From Candidatus Saccharibacteria bacterium UBA1949 (lineage in GTDB: Bacteria > Patescibacteriota > Saccharimonadia > Saccharimonadales > Saccharimonadaceae), in assembly GCA_002336735.1 (NCBI GenBank), contig DDER01000013.1, positions 1-27,415 of the forward strand: a stretch of DNA of 27,415 nucleotides, in the 5' to 3' direction. Of the stretch, positions 8,596-15,304 are shown piece by piece; the first letter of the stretch is position 1, and each line of letters opens with the position of its first letter. The notes under the pieces are model-generated. The model worked only from the letters and a program-made list of their open reading frames with translations, made no database searches and was not told where the DNA came from. The translations under genes were made by a program, and so were the position numbers.

Positions 8596-9653
8596 TCCTG
8601 CTCGAATATGAGGCTAAGCAGTTACTACAGCGAGCTACTATCCCGACACCGATGGGGCAGGTACTTCGTCAAACCGATGACCTGCCAGTGCCTTGTGTGC
8701 TCAAATCCCAAGTGCCGGTCGGGGGGCGAGGGAAATTAGGGGGGGTGAGAGTAGTACAGACTACTCAAGAAGCTTCGGCGGCGATACGCACCATGATGGA
8801 ACTGGCGATTAAGGGGCATCGTCCGCGCACGCTGCTCGCCGAAGAAGTCCTCGACATCGACCGCGAGCTCTATTGCTGTCTCTATGTCGACCGCGACAAG
8901 TCTACATTGCGACTGATTGCTCACAAAAACGGCGGTATAGAGATCGAGTCTCATGAATCCGATGAGTTCTGGGGACGAGATATTGCCGAACTACCCGACG
9001 ACCGCATAGGTGAAGCACTCGCCGAATATTATAGTCTAACTGAGCAAACATTCGTCCTCCAAGACCTGATCAAAAATCTCTATCACTGTGCAACTCAAGA
9101 AGACGCGACGCTCATCGAGATCAATCCCCTCATCCTGACACGAGACGGGCGATTAGTTGCTAGTGACTGCAAAATGGAGCTCGATGATACTGCTCGTTTT
9201 CACCACCCAGAGTGGCAGTTTGAACAGACCGCACCTAGCGCAAATTTCGTCACGCTCAATCCACACGGGACGATAGCTACCATCGCCAACGGTGCTGGCC
9301 TCGCGATGGCAACTGTCGATGCCGTCGCCAGCCACGACTTGACGCCAGCAAATTTCCTCGACATCGGCGGCGGCGCAAACACCGAGAGTGTGCTCGCGGC
9401 GTTTCGGACGATTATGAATTTTCCAGGGGTCAAAGGTATAATTATCAACATCTTCGCTGGTATCACACGCTGCGATGAGGTGGCTCGCGCTATCATTGCT
9501 GCGAGAGAGCAGTTAGTCGATCTGCCACCACTCTTTATCCGCCTCGCAGGCACAAACTATGATGAGGCAGCTGATCTACTCGCCAAGCATCACATCCCTA
9601 TACTGAAGAGCCTTGATGATTGTATCATCGCGGCCAAGGAGACTATCGCGTGA
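8592..9653 (+). CDS. sucC: Succinyl-CoA synthetase beta-subunit family (ADP-forming), SucC-like
   Basis: 353 residues, shorter than the roughly 390 of typical SucC. The N-terminal ATP-grasp domain begins MILLEYEAKQLLQRATIPTP and contains the conserved GGRGKLGGV at about 44-52 and EINPL in the metal/nucleotide site. The C-terminal CoA-ligase domain has the NFLDIGGGAN and GIIINIFAGITRCD segments. With SucD it would join a dicarboxylate to CoA at the expense of ATP/GTP, or run in reverse for substrate-level phosphorylation. Some relatives (malate-CoA ligase, MtkAB) use other acids, so the substrate is not certain. It is coupled to the upstream GT4 gene by an ATGA overlap, an unusual setting. The gene also looks more GC-rich than the cap region. 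Confidence 0.88.
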   Translation: MILLEYEAKQLLQRATIPTPMGQVLRQTDDLPVPCVLKSQVPVGGRGKLGGVRVVQTTQEASAAIRTMMELAIKGHRPRTLLAEEVLDIDRELYCCLYVDRDKSTLRLIAHKNGGIEIESHESDEFWGRDIAELPDDRIGEALAEYYSLTEQTFVLQDLIKNLYHCATQEDATLIEINPLILTRDGRLVASDCKMELDDTARFHHPEWQFEQTAPSANFVTLNPHGTIATIANGAGLAMATVDAVASHDLTPANFLDIGGGANTESVLAAFRTIMNFPGVKGIIINIFAGITRCDEVARAIIAAREQLVDLPPLFIRLAGTNYDEAADLLAKHHIPILKSLDDCIIAAKETIA

Positions 9654-10504
9654 CGCCTGAATTATTCACTGGCAATGTCATCGTCCAGGGCATCACCGGC
9701 AGCCATGGTGCGTTTCACACTCGCCAGATGTGTGCCGTCGGCACGCCAATTGTCGCCGGTACATCGCCGACCAAAGCCGGCACCAGGCTCGATGACATAC
9801 CCGTCTATGCATCCATACGGGACGCCCTACGCGATCATGCAGTATCGATCAGCGTCGTATTCGTCCCCGCCCCTCACGCGCGAGGCGCACTACTCGAAGC
9901 GATCAATGCTGGTATCCGTCTGATCATCTGTATCACCGAAGGCATACCCGTGCATGATATGCTAATCGTGAAGCGCCTAGCGGACGAGCGGGGGGCGGTC
10001 ATTATTGGGCCAAACTGCCCTGGCGTACTACTGCCTGGCCTGACAAAACTCGGCATTATCCCTGCTGCTATGGGCGCACCAGGTAATCTCGGTATCGTCA
10101 GTCGCAGCGGGACACTCACCTATGAAGCGGCGTCGAGTCTGTCGGCTCGCGGTATTGGCCAGAGATATATCATCGGTATTGGCGGCGACCGCGTCCATGG
10201 GGTGGACTTCATTGATTGCCTCAAATTATTTGAATCCGACCCTCAGGTCGAAAAAATTGTTTTGATCGGCGAAATCGGCGGACATGCGGAGACAACTGCC
10301 GCCCGCCATATCGCATCTCATGTCAGCAAGCCCGTCTATGGATATGTGGCAGGACATAGCGCACCCGTCGGTATTCAGCTAGGACACGCGGGAGCTATCC
10401 TGGGCGGCGAAAGCGAGTCAGCTCGCGCCAAGACAGATGCTCTTGCTCGAAGTGGTGTGCATACTGCAGATAGCTTGACAGAGCTCATCGCTTCTATCAG
10501 ATGA
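9650..10504 (+). CDS. sucD: Succinyl-CoA synthetase alpha-subunit family, SucD-like
   Basis: 284 residues from a GTG at 9650 that overlaps the sucC stop (GTGA); the longer ATG frame from 9620 would run far into sucC and does not match the family start. The CoA-binding N-terminus has VIVQGITGSHGAFHTRQM. The middle has IGPNCPGVLLPG, SRSGTLTYEAA and GEIGGHAE. The phosphohistidine is His246 in GHAGAI, exactly where E. coli SucD carries its active-site His. The enzyme pairs with SucC as a heteromer in the cytoplasm. A new promoter-like element for the next gene begins at its stop codon. Substrate preference within the acyl-CoA ligase family is unproven. Confidence 0.9.
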   Translation: MTPELFTGNVIVQGITGSHGAFHTRQMCAVGTPIVAGTSPTKAGTRLDDIPVYASIRDALRDHAVSISVVFVPAPHARGALLEAINAGIRLIICITEGIPVHDMLIVKRLADERGAVIIGPNCPGVLLPGLTKLGIIPAAMGAPGNLGIVSRSGTLTYEAASSLSARGIGQRYIIGIGGDRVHGVDFIDCLKLFESDPQVEKIVLIGEIGGHAETTAARHIASHVSKPVYGYVAGHSAPVGIQLGHAGAILGGESESARAKTDALARSGVHTADSLTELIASIR

Positions 10505-10510
10505 TATACT
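10502..10510 (+). promoter_or_regulatory. Extended -10 element overlapping the sucD stop codon
   Basis: TGATATACT fits the extended -10 pattern TGn-TATAcT and lies across the sucD TGA. The next ATG is at 10517, six nt after the element, so transcription would begin about at the A of the start codon and give a leaderless mRNA. A perfect TTGACA exists at 10475-10480, but the 24-nt spacing to this hexamer is too long for it to be the partner -35. No Shine-Dalgarno precedes the ATG. Confidence 0.5.
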
Positions 10511-10516
10511 AAATAT

Positions 10517-11461
10517 ATGAAAACAATCACCCTGCTCATCCCCGCCTACAATGAAGAGGCGGTGCTCCCAGCACTTTTTCAGCGCCTCAATAGCTTGGCA
10601 GAATCTATCGATGACTATCGGTTTGAATTTCTGTTTATCAACGACGGCAGCCGCGACCAGACACTTGAGCTTATCAAAAACCACGCTACGACCGATCATC
10701 GTATTAGCTATCTCAATCTTTCACGCAATTTTGGCAAAGAAATTGCAATGCTGGCTGGATTTGATCATGTTCGAGGTGACGCATGCGTCGTCATCGATGC
10801 AGACCTCCAGGATCCACCTGAGCTAATCCCCGAAATGATCAAGCTATGGCAGCAGGGATATGATGATGTGTATGCCAGGCGCAAAAGCCGCACTGGCGAA
10901 ACATGGCTCAAAAAGAAAACAAGCGAGTGGTACTATGCAATCCTTCAATCATCGACACATGTGCCGATTCAGGTCGACACTGGCGATTTCCGCCTCTTAG
11001 ATAGACGTTGTATCGAAGCTTTGCGGCAATTTCGTGAAGCTAGCCGCAATACCAAAGCCATGTTTAGTTGGATAGGCTACAAGAAAAAAGAGCTTTTCTA
11101 TGATAGAGACCCTCGGGCTGCCGGTGAAACCAAGTGGAACTATCACAAACTCGCCAACCTCGCTATCGATGGTATTACTTCATTTACGACAGCACCCTTG
11201 AGGATCTCTTCGATCCTGGGAATCGCGGTGTCTGGTCTGGCTTTTCTCTATATCGTCTATCTATTGATTCGTACGGTATTATTTGGGTTTAATGACCTAG
11301 CGGGTTATCCGTCGATGATGGCAGTGATTCTTTTTCTCGGCGGCATTCAACTGCTATCACTCGGGATTATCGGTGAATATATAGCTCGGATATTTAATGA
11401 GACGAAGCATCGACCACTTTATCTCATCGAGGAATACCATGCCGGCAGCCGCAAGCAATAA
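10517..11461 (+). CDS. GT2 polyprenyl-phosphate glycosyltransferase (GtrB/ArnC-like)
   Basis: 314 residues. The GT2 A-fold has LIPAYNEE at 7-14, FINDGSRDQT around 40-49, NFGKE at 71-75 and the metal-binding Asp94-Ala-Asp96 followed by LQDPPE. After it come two C-terminal membrane helices (about 228-252 and 264-290), with GEYIARI at the end. This architecture is that of GtrB/ArnC/DPM1-like enzymes, which transfer a sugar from UDP/GDP-sugar to undecaprenyl phosphate on the inner membrane face. The next gene is a GtrA-type flippase and overlaps its end, which supports the role. The sugar is unknown. It is separated from sucD by 12 nt. Confidence 0.92.
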   Translation: MKTITLLIPAYNEEAVLPALFQRLNSLAESIDDYRFEFLFINDGSRDQTLELIKNHATTDHRISYLNLSRNFGKEIAMLAGFDHVRGDACVVIDADLQDPPELIPEMIKLWQQGYDDVYARRKSRTGETWLKKKTSEWYYAILQSSTHVPIQVDTGDFRLLDRRCIEALRQFREASRNTKAMFSWIGYKKKELFYDRDPRAAGETKWNYHKLANLAIDGITSFTTAPLRISSILGIAVSGLAFLYIVYLLIRTVLFGFNDLAGYPSMMAVILFLGGIQLLSLGIIGEYIARIFNETKHRPLYLIEEYHAGSRKQ

Positions 11462-11855
11462 ACAGCGGTTTGCTATCGTCGGCGTCGCCAATACGACAAT
11501 TGATTTTGGGTTATTGTTTGCGTTGCGGTCACTTGGCGTACCAGTCGCCGTTGCAAATATCGTCTCGACTGCACTAGCGTTTATGTTTAGTTTTGCCGCC
11601 AACAAACAATACACCTTCAAAACACACAGCACTAGCCTTGTTCGCGAAATGATTCTGTTTACTATAGTGACGCTATTTGGCCTATGGGTGTTACAGACCG
11701 GCGTTATCGCAATGAGTTTGCCCATACTATCCGAACTATTCGGCTCGACGATCGCAGGATTGTTAGCCGCCAAGCTACTCGCTAGCATCGTGACGCTCCT
11801 ATGGAACTATATCATGTACTCACGAGTGGTTTTTGTCCGCAGGGAAGTGAGGTGA
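11439..11855 (+). CDS. GtrA-family membrane protein (probable polyprenyl-phosphate-sugar flippase)
   Basis: 138 residues from the ATG at 11439, which has a GAGGA ribosome-binding site at a good distance; the frame is open further upstream, but the GtrA domain begins at RFAIVGVANTTIDFG. Four hydrophobic helices are visible, with the FSFAANKQYTF segment between helices 2 and 3 typical of GtrA (PF04138). The gene overlaps the end of the GT2 gene by 23 nt. GtrA proteins are thought to flip the undecaprenyl-phosphate sugar made by GtrB so that an outward-facing enzyme can use it. The stop overlaps the next start (GTGA). Confidence 0.88.
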   Translation: MPAAASNKQRFAIVGVANTTIDFGLLFALRSLGVPVAVANIVSTALAFMFSFAANKQYTFKTHSTSLVREMILFTIVTLFGLWVLQTGVIAMSLPILSELFGSTIAGLLAAKLLASIVTLLWNYIMYSRVVFVRREVR

Positions 11856-12949
11856 GCGTGCATATCGTCATCGATGCCCGAATTATCAATTCCTCGACAG
11901 GTACATATGTGGAGCGGCTACTGCACTATCTCCAACAGATTGATACCGAAAATACCTATACTATTCTTGTCCCCGAAAAGGACCGAGACTACTGGCAGCC
12001 GTCTGGATTTAATTTCAAGGTTGTGCCTATTTCTATCGATAACTATTCGTTTGCCGAACAAACACGTTATCGGAAAATTCTCGATGATCTTCGTCCCGAT
12101 CTGGTACATTTTTGTATGCCGCAGCAACCGATATTGTACCGCGGCAAAACAGTAACAACATTTCACGACCTCAACCTACTCCATACCTATAACTCTGATA
12201 AAAACTGGTTTGTCTACCACTGCAAACAGCTGGTGGGTCGTTTCGTGTTTTATCGAATTGCGCACACCTCCGATCACATTATTACCCCTACTCGTTATAC
12301 TCGTGATGAGCTTGTCAAATTTAGCCGCATCTCACCCAACAAAACCACCGTCACGTATGAGGCCGCCGAGATCGATAGCACGCCGACCGATCCATACAAT
12401 GTGCCGTTTAAGCGTTATATTATGTATGTTGGCCAGCAGTCTGATTACAAAAACATTCGCCGTCTCGCCGAAGCTCACCAGTTGCTTCTGGCGAGTCACC
12501 CCGACCTCGGCCTCGTCCTGGTGGGCCGCAAACAGATAGATGCTCGGGCAAATGAGCGGTATTTCCACGAGAAGAAATTTCGCAATATTCACTTCACGGA
12601 TTTTTTACCCGACAGCCAGCGCAATTGGCTCTATGAGCATTGTGAGGCGTATGTGTTTCCATCGCTCATGGAGGGGTTTGGGCTACCCGGACTTGAGGCG
12701 ATGGCGTACGGTGCGCCCGTAGTTAGCAGCAATGCAACTTGTCTACCTGAGGTATATGGCTCATCGGCATATTATTTTGATCCAACCAACACCCAAAATA
12801 TAGCTCAAGCAATCGATGAAGTTATCTCGAACCCGCAGCTCCAACAGACACTGCGTCAAAGCGGAGCTCGACAGGTTCGTAAATATTCTTGGATGCGTAT
12901 GGCCGAAGAAACCAAACGTGTTTATGAAACTGTCTTGCAAGAAAAATAG
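11852..12949 (+). CDS. GT4-family glycosyltransferase
   Basis: 365 residues if started at the GTG at 11852, which overlaps the gtrA-like stop by 4 nt and has AGGGA six nt upstream; another GTG at 11858 is possible. The protein begins VSVHIVIDARIINSSTGTYV. It contains TTFHDLNLLHTY and IMYVGQQSDYKN at the start of the second Rossmann domain. The E-x7-E signature lies in EGFGLPGLEAMAYG, and LPEVYGSSAYYFDP follows. It is a cytoplasmic retaining glycosyltransferase of unknown sugar. It is the last gene of the plus-strand glycan block and converges with jag, with only 11 nt between the two stops. Confidence 0.9.
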   Translation: MSVHIVIDARIINSSTGTYVERLLHYLQQIDTENTYTILVPEKDRDYWQPSGFNFKVVPISIDNYSFAEQTRYRKILDDLRPDLVHFCMPQQPILYRGKTVTTFHDLNLLHTYNSDKNWFVYHCKQLVGRFVFYRIAHTSDHIITPTRYTRDELVKFSRISPNKTTVTYEAAEIDSTPTDPYNVPFKRYIMYVGQQSDYKNIRRLAEAHQLLLASHPDLGLVLVGRKQIDARANERYFHEKKFRNIHFTDFLPDSQRNWLYEHCEAYVFPSLMEGFGLPGLEAMAYGAPVVSSNATCLPEVYGSSAYYFDPTNTQNIAQAIDEVISNPQLQQTLRQSGARQVRKYSWMRMAEETKRVYETVLQEK

Positions 12950-12964
12950 GTAGCGACTATCTAT
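12946..12964 (-). terminator. Weak hairpin at the convergent jag / GT4 stop codons
   Basis: An 8-nt inverted repeat with a 3-nt loop spans the two convergent stop codons. Read on the minus strand it has one A-C mismatch and is followed by TTTTTC, as an intrinsic terminator for the rpmH-jag operon would be. On the plus strand the mismatch is a G-U pair, but no T-tract follows closely. The stem is AU-rich, so the call is tentative. Confidence 0.3.
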
Positions 12965-13422
12965 TGAGTGGTTTTACTTATGACGACTCGTCGTTCCCGA
13001 CCTTCGCCTTCAGAATGACTCTCGACATCGCTATACTCACTCACCACATGGTGGACAACTCGACGATCGGCAGCATTAATATGTGCTACGTAGGGGTCAC
13101 CCGATTCACGAACCTGTGCCACCCATTCACGGGCTTTTTCGGCTATTTTTTCGTTGCGCTGCTTCTTGTAGTCCGCAATATCAACATTAACTCGCACAAC
13201 TGCTGCATCCTGATTACGCAGTGCGGAGGACAATATCTGCTGCAAACTGCGGAGTGTCTCGGCGTTACGGCCGATCAATAAGCTATTGAGCTCTGATGTT
13301 TCCACAACTAATTCAATAACATCATCATTAAGACTAGTAGTAACAGTGAGGTTCTGACCAAAAAACGATATGATGTCTTCGAGATACTTTTGAGCAAATA
13401 TTACCGACTGATCTTCATCCAT
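12961..13422 (-). CDS. jag: Jag/KhpB-type RNA-binding protein (KH + R3H domains)
   Basis: 153 residues. A KH domain spans about 25-85, with the GxxG loop region at LLIGRNAETLRSLQ (residues 48-61). The R3H domain, with Arg120-x3-His124 in AADRRVVHHVV, runs to the C-terminus. It lies directly after yidC (3-nt gap) in the standard rpmH-rnpA-yidC-jag order, which fixes the identity. The separate N-terminal Jag_N domain found in Firmicutes homologues is absent. The second Gly of the KH loop is Ala here (GRNA). The protein is probably an RNA-binding regulator linked to cell envelope and division, as KhpB is in Firmicutes. AAGGA precedes the ATG at 13422. Confidence 0.9.
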   Translation of the reverse strand: MDEDQSVIFAQKYLEDIISFFGQNLTVTTSLNDDVIELVVETSELNSLLIGRNAETLRSLQQILSSALRNQDAAVVRVNVDIADYKKQRNEKIAEKAREWVAQVRESGDPYVAHINAADRRVVHHVVSEYSDVESHSEGEGRERRVVISKTTQ

Positions 13423-13425
13423 ATA

Positions 13426-14379
13426 TTATCCTTTCTTCCGTTTGGTATCACTCGCTTTGATCAGCGTTATATTCGCCTGTTTGGCGCGGCGCTCGCGGTG
13501 CTCTGCGGTCGTGTGTTTGGCTGAGTGTTTCGGGGGTGCAACAACTGCCGCATCGGCGAATTCTTCGAGCTCAGTTTCGTCTTGTTTGAGGATATACGAT
13601 TGCTGTACGATAGCGATGAAGTTGGATACTGTGTAATACAGTGACAAAGCACCCGCAACAGATAACATAACAACTGTCATCAGGAGGGGCATGATAAGTA
13701 CCATTTTCGACATTATGACTTCATTCATCTCAGACTGGTCGTGTTGTTTACCCTCAGCAGCTTCATTAAGGATGTCTTTGAGGCGGCGCTTGGGACCGCT
13801 GGTTGGCATCGTCTGTTTGGTCATAATATATTGGGTAATCCCCGAGATAACAGCGAGAATTACGAGGACGATATCAATACCGTTTTTGCCGAGCGCCACG
13901 CCAGTCAGATCGATGAATCCAAGCATCTTAGTCGTGAAGTGCTCTGGATTTTGGATCAAGGCCTGAATTGGTGCGATATTCTCGAGGAAGTCATACGTGT
14001 ATTTGGCAACTTGATCACGATGGTTGGTAAAGATTTGTATTACGTTGAATAGGCCGATAAATATGGGCAGCTGGATGAGCAATATACCGATCGAACGCAT
14101 TGGGCTGACGCCATGTTGTTTGTAGAGTTCCATCATGCGCATAGCCTCAACTTGCCTATTGCCGCCAGCTTGTTTTTTGATTTCAGCGAGTTTTGGCTGA
14201 AGCTTTTTCATCATTTTGGTCTGATGGAGTTGTTTCTTGACTAGTGGATAAAGAAGGATGCGAACAAGGATCGTAAATATAATCAACGCTATCCCAAAAT
14301 CACCACCCGGAATAGAGCTATAAATTACAACTAGTAGATTGAAGATCGGCTGGACGATAAGTGTCTGAAAAATATCCAT
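13426..14379 (-). CDS. yidC: YidC/Oxa1 membrane protein insertase
   Basis: 317 residues. The short Gram-positive-like form has no large periplasmic P1 domain and no lipobox. The first core helix contains the conserved hydrophilic-groove Arg40 in IIFTILVRILLYPL, followed by the cytoplasmic coiled hairpin (QTKMMKKLQPKLAEIKKQ). Further helices lie at about 95-120, 155-180 and 225-265. The C-terminus is basic (RRAKQANITLIKASDTKRKKG) and suits ribosome contact. The protein inserts membrane proteins together with SecYEG. The start at 14379 has a strong AGAGGAG site. It sits between rnpA and jag in a conserved operon. It is unusual only in the rather long charged linker around residues 195-225. Confidence 0.95.
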   Translation of the reverse strand: MDIFQTLIVQPIFNLLVVIYSSIPGGDFGIALIIFTILVRILLYPLVKKQLHQTKMMKKLQPKLAEIKKQAGGNRQVEAMRMMELYKQHGVSPMRSIGILLIQLPIFIGLFNVIQIFTNHRDQVAKYTYDFLENIAPIQALIQNPEHFTTKMLGFIDLTGVALGKNGIDIVLVILAVISGITQYIMTKQTMPTSGPKRRLKDILNEAAEGKQHDQSEMNEVIMSKMVLIMPLLMTVVMLSVAGALSLYYTVSNFIAIVQQSYILKQDETELEEFADAAVVAPPKHSAKHTTAEHRERRAKQANITLIKASDTKRKKG

Positions 14380-14421
14380 AAAACTCCTCTTGGTTTTCTA
14401 TAGTATATCACTGCCGGATTA

Positions 14422-14769
14422 TTATTTATAGAGGTTTAACTGATTAAACAACTGTTTAACAGCTTGTAAAAGCTCGTCTGCTGGTATATTTTTTATTTCA
14501 GATGTTGATGCAATAACAACCAGATCGCCATTATTTTTGAGTGCTAACATTTCAGTTCTAATAATTTCATAGAGTCGCCGGCGAATACGATTCCGACCCA
14601 CAGCAGATTTACATACCTTGCGGCTCACGATAACTGCATAACGTGGATATTTGCGTTTAGTGTTTTCGACAGCACGAACAGTCATTAGGTGTGAACGAGC
14701 AGTTCGACCATTACGAAACAGATACTTCATTCCGCCATGTCCATGGAAACGATACTTAAATGACAACAT
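14422..14769 (-). CDS. rnpA: Ribonuclease P protein component
   Basis: 115 residues, normal length. The diagnostic RNR region KSAVGRNRIRRRLYEIIR starts near residue 54, with the Arg59-Asn60-Arg61 core. An upstream YAVIVSRKV strand and the N-terminal FKYRFHGHGGMKYLFRNGRT aromatic/basic segment bind pre-tRNA leader and RNase P RNA. It lies after rpmH and before yidC, as in most bacteria. No good Shine-Dalgarno precedes the ATG. A TATACT lies 11 nt upstream (14781-14786, minus strand) but is weak evidence for a separate promoter. A 34-bp palindrome separates it from rpmH. Confidence 0.95.
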   Translation of the reverse strand: MLSFKYRFHGHGGMKYLFRNGRTARSHLMTVRAVENTKRKYPRYAVIVSRKVCKSAVGRNRIRRRLYEIIRTEMLALKNNGDLVVIASTSEIKNIPADELLQAVKQLFNQLNLYK

Positions 14770-14836
14770 AGGTACTACTAAGTATATACTAGTTTTCTTT
14801 AGTTCGTTTTTTGTTCTTTGTGTTGAGGCTCTCTTA

Positions 14837-14870
14837 CTAATATAGTCTCGAACGTTCGAGACTATATTAG
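14837..14870. repeat. Perfect 34-bp palindrome between rpmH and rnpA
   Basis: Two 17-nt arms, CTAATATAGTCTCGAAC and its exact reverse complement, abut with no spacer. As RNA this would form about 15 bp closed by an ACGU tetraloop. No T-tract follows on either strand, so it is not a standard intrinsic terminator. Symmetry stops sharply at both ends. Possible roles are an RNase III/processing stem that separates rpmH and rnpA levels, or a dimeric protein-binding site. Confidence 0.9.
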
Positions 14871-14906
14871 CCCAGGGTTGTTTCGCGATAAACCGACAGT
14901 CTATGT

Positions 14907-15044
14907 CTATACTGTCAGACGAGCCCGGCCCTTGGCTCGACGACGCTTCAATACATTGCGACCAGCTTTGGTGGCAATACGAGCGCGAAATCCATGAGTA
15001 CGAGCGCGATGCCTGGTGTGTGGTTGGTGGGTTCGTTTTGGCAT
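14907..15044 (-). CDS. rpmH: 50S ribosomal protein L34
   Basis: A short gene read directly from the minus strand: 45 codons, starting MPKRTHQPHTRHRARTHGFR and ending in RARLTV. The body has the L34 pattern KRT(x)QP...R.R.HGFR.R..TK.GR.VL..RR.KGR. It is the first gene of the rpmH-rnpA-yidC-jag cluster and divergent from dnaA, the usual arrangement at bacterial origins. A promoter with TTGAAT, 17 nt spacing and TATAAT lies directly upstream. The leader is only a few bases and has no Shine-Dalgarno. Confidence 0.96.
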   Translation of the reverse strand: MPKRTHQPHTRHRARTHGFRARIATKAGRNVLKRRRAKGRARLTV

Positions 15045-15054
15045 ATTAGTAGTT

Positions 15055-15083
15055 ATTATACCCTACCTACCCTGTTTATTCAA
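15055..15083 (-). promoter_or_regulatory. rpmH promoter (TTGAAT - 17 nt - TATAAT)
   Basis: On the minus strand a -35-like TTGAAT (15083-15078) and a perfect TATAAT (15060-15055) are separated by exactly 17 nt. Only 10 nt lie between the -10 and the rpmH ATG, so the mRNA leader would be about 3-4 nt. Confidence 0.65.
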
Positions 15084-15084
15084 T

Positions 15085-15104
15085 CACCTTAGCTGCATAA
15101 GGTG
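15085..15104. repeat. 7-bp inverted repeat just upstream of the rpmH -35
   Basis: CACCTTA and TAAGGTG flank a 6-nt centre (GCTGCA). The element lies one base beyond the rpmH -35 hexamer and before the first DnaA box. It could be an operator or chance; no T-tract makes it a terminator. Confidence 0.5.
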
Positions 15105-15130
15105 CGCCTGCCGTGCTGATTAGTGTCTGT

Positions 15131-15245
15131 TTATCCACAGCCCTATCCGTATTATCCACAATTTCCAAGGTGTTAACCGACGCCTGTGGATAAGACACTC
15201 TCCTTTTATCTCTTCCTTGTTGTGAGTATTACGGATTGTGGATAA
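15131..15245. other. DnaA-box cluster upstream of dnaA (candidate oriC half)
   Basis: Four perfect consensus boxes lie in the 260-nt gap between rpmH and dnaA. TTATCCACA occurs at 15131-15139 and 15152-15160, and the inverse TGTGGATAA at 15185-15193 and 15237-15245. The first two are spaced 21 nt start to start (about two helical turns), and the two pairs face each other. The rest of the gap holds the rpmH and dnaA promoters and the inverted repeat at 15085-15104; no small gene is evident. Confidence 0.88.
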
Positions 15246-15264
15246 CTCCAACCTTCGCTATAGT
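15236..15264 (+). promoter_or_regulatory. Putative dnaA promoter overlapped by a DnaA box
   Basis: TTGTGG (15236-15241) and TATAGT (15259-15264) are 17 nt apart. The -35 lies inside the DnaA box at 15237-15245. A leader of about 35 nt follows, with a GGAGGG ribosome-binding site before the GTG start. The arrangement would let DnaA repress its own gene. Confidence 0.45.
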
Positions 15265-15304
15265 AGGTATCACTAGCTGCAACGTTACGGAGGGAACTAT
15301 TATA

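Noticed and set aside
10475..10480. Perfect TTGACA considered as the -35 of the promoter at the sucD stop
   Set aside because: The spacing to TATACT is 24 nt, too long; it is also the ordinary coding sequence for Leu-Thr in SucD.
14895..14916. Short inverted repeat GACAGT/ACTGTC at the end of rpmH, considered as a terminator
   Set aside because: Only 6 bp with a 10-nt loop, overlapping the stop codon and with no T-tract after it on the minus strand.
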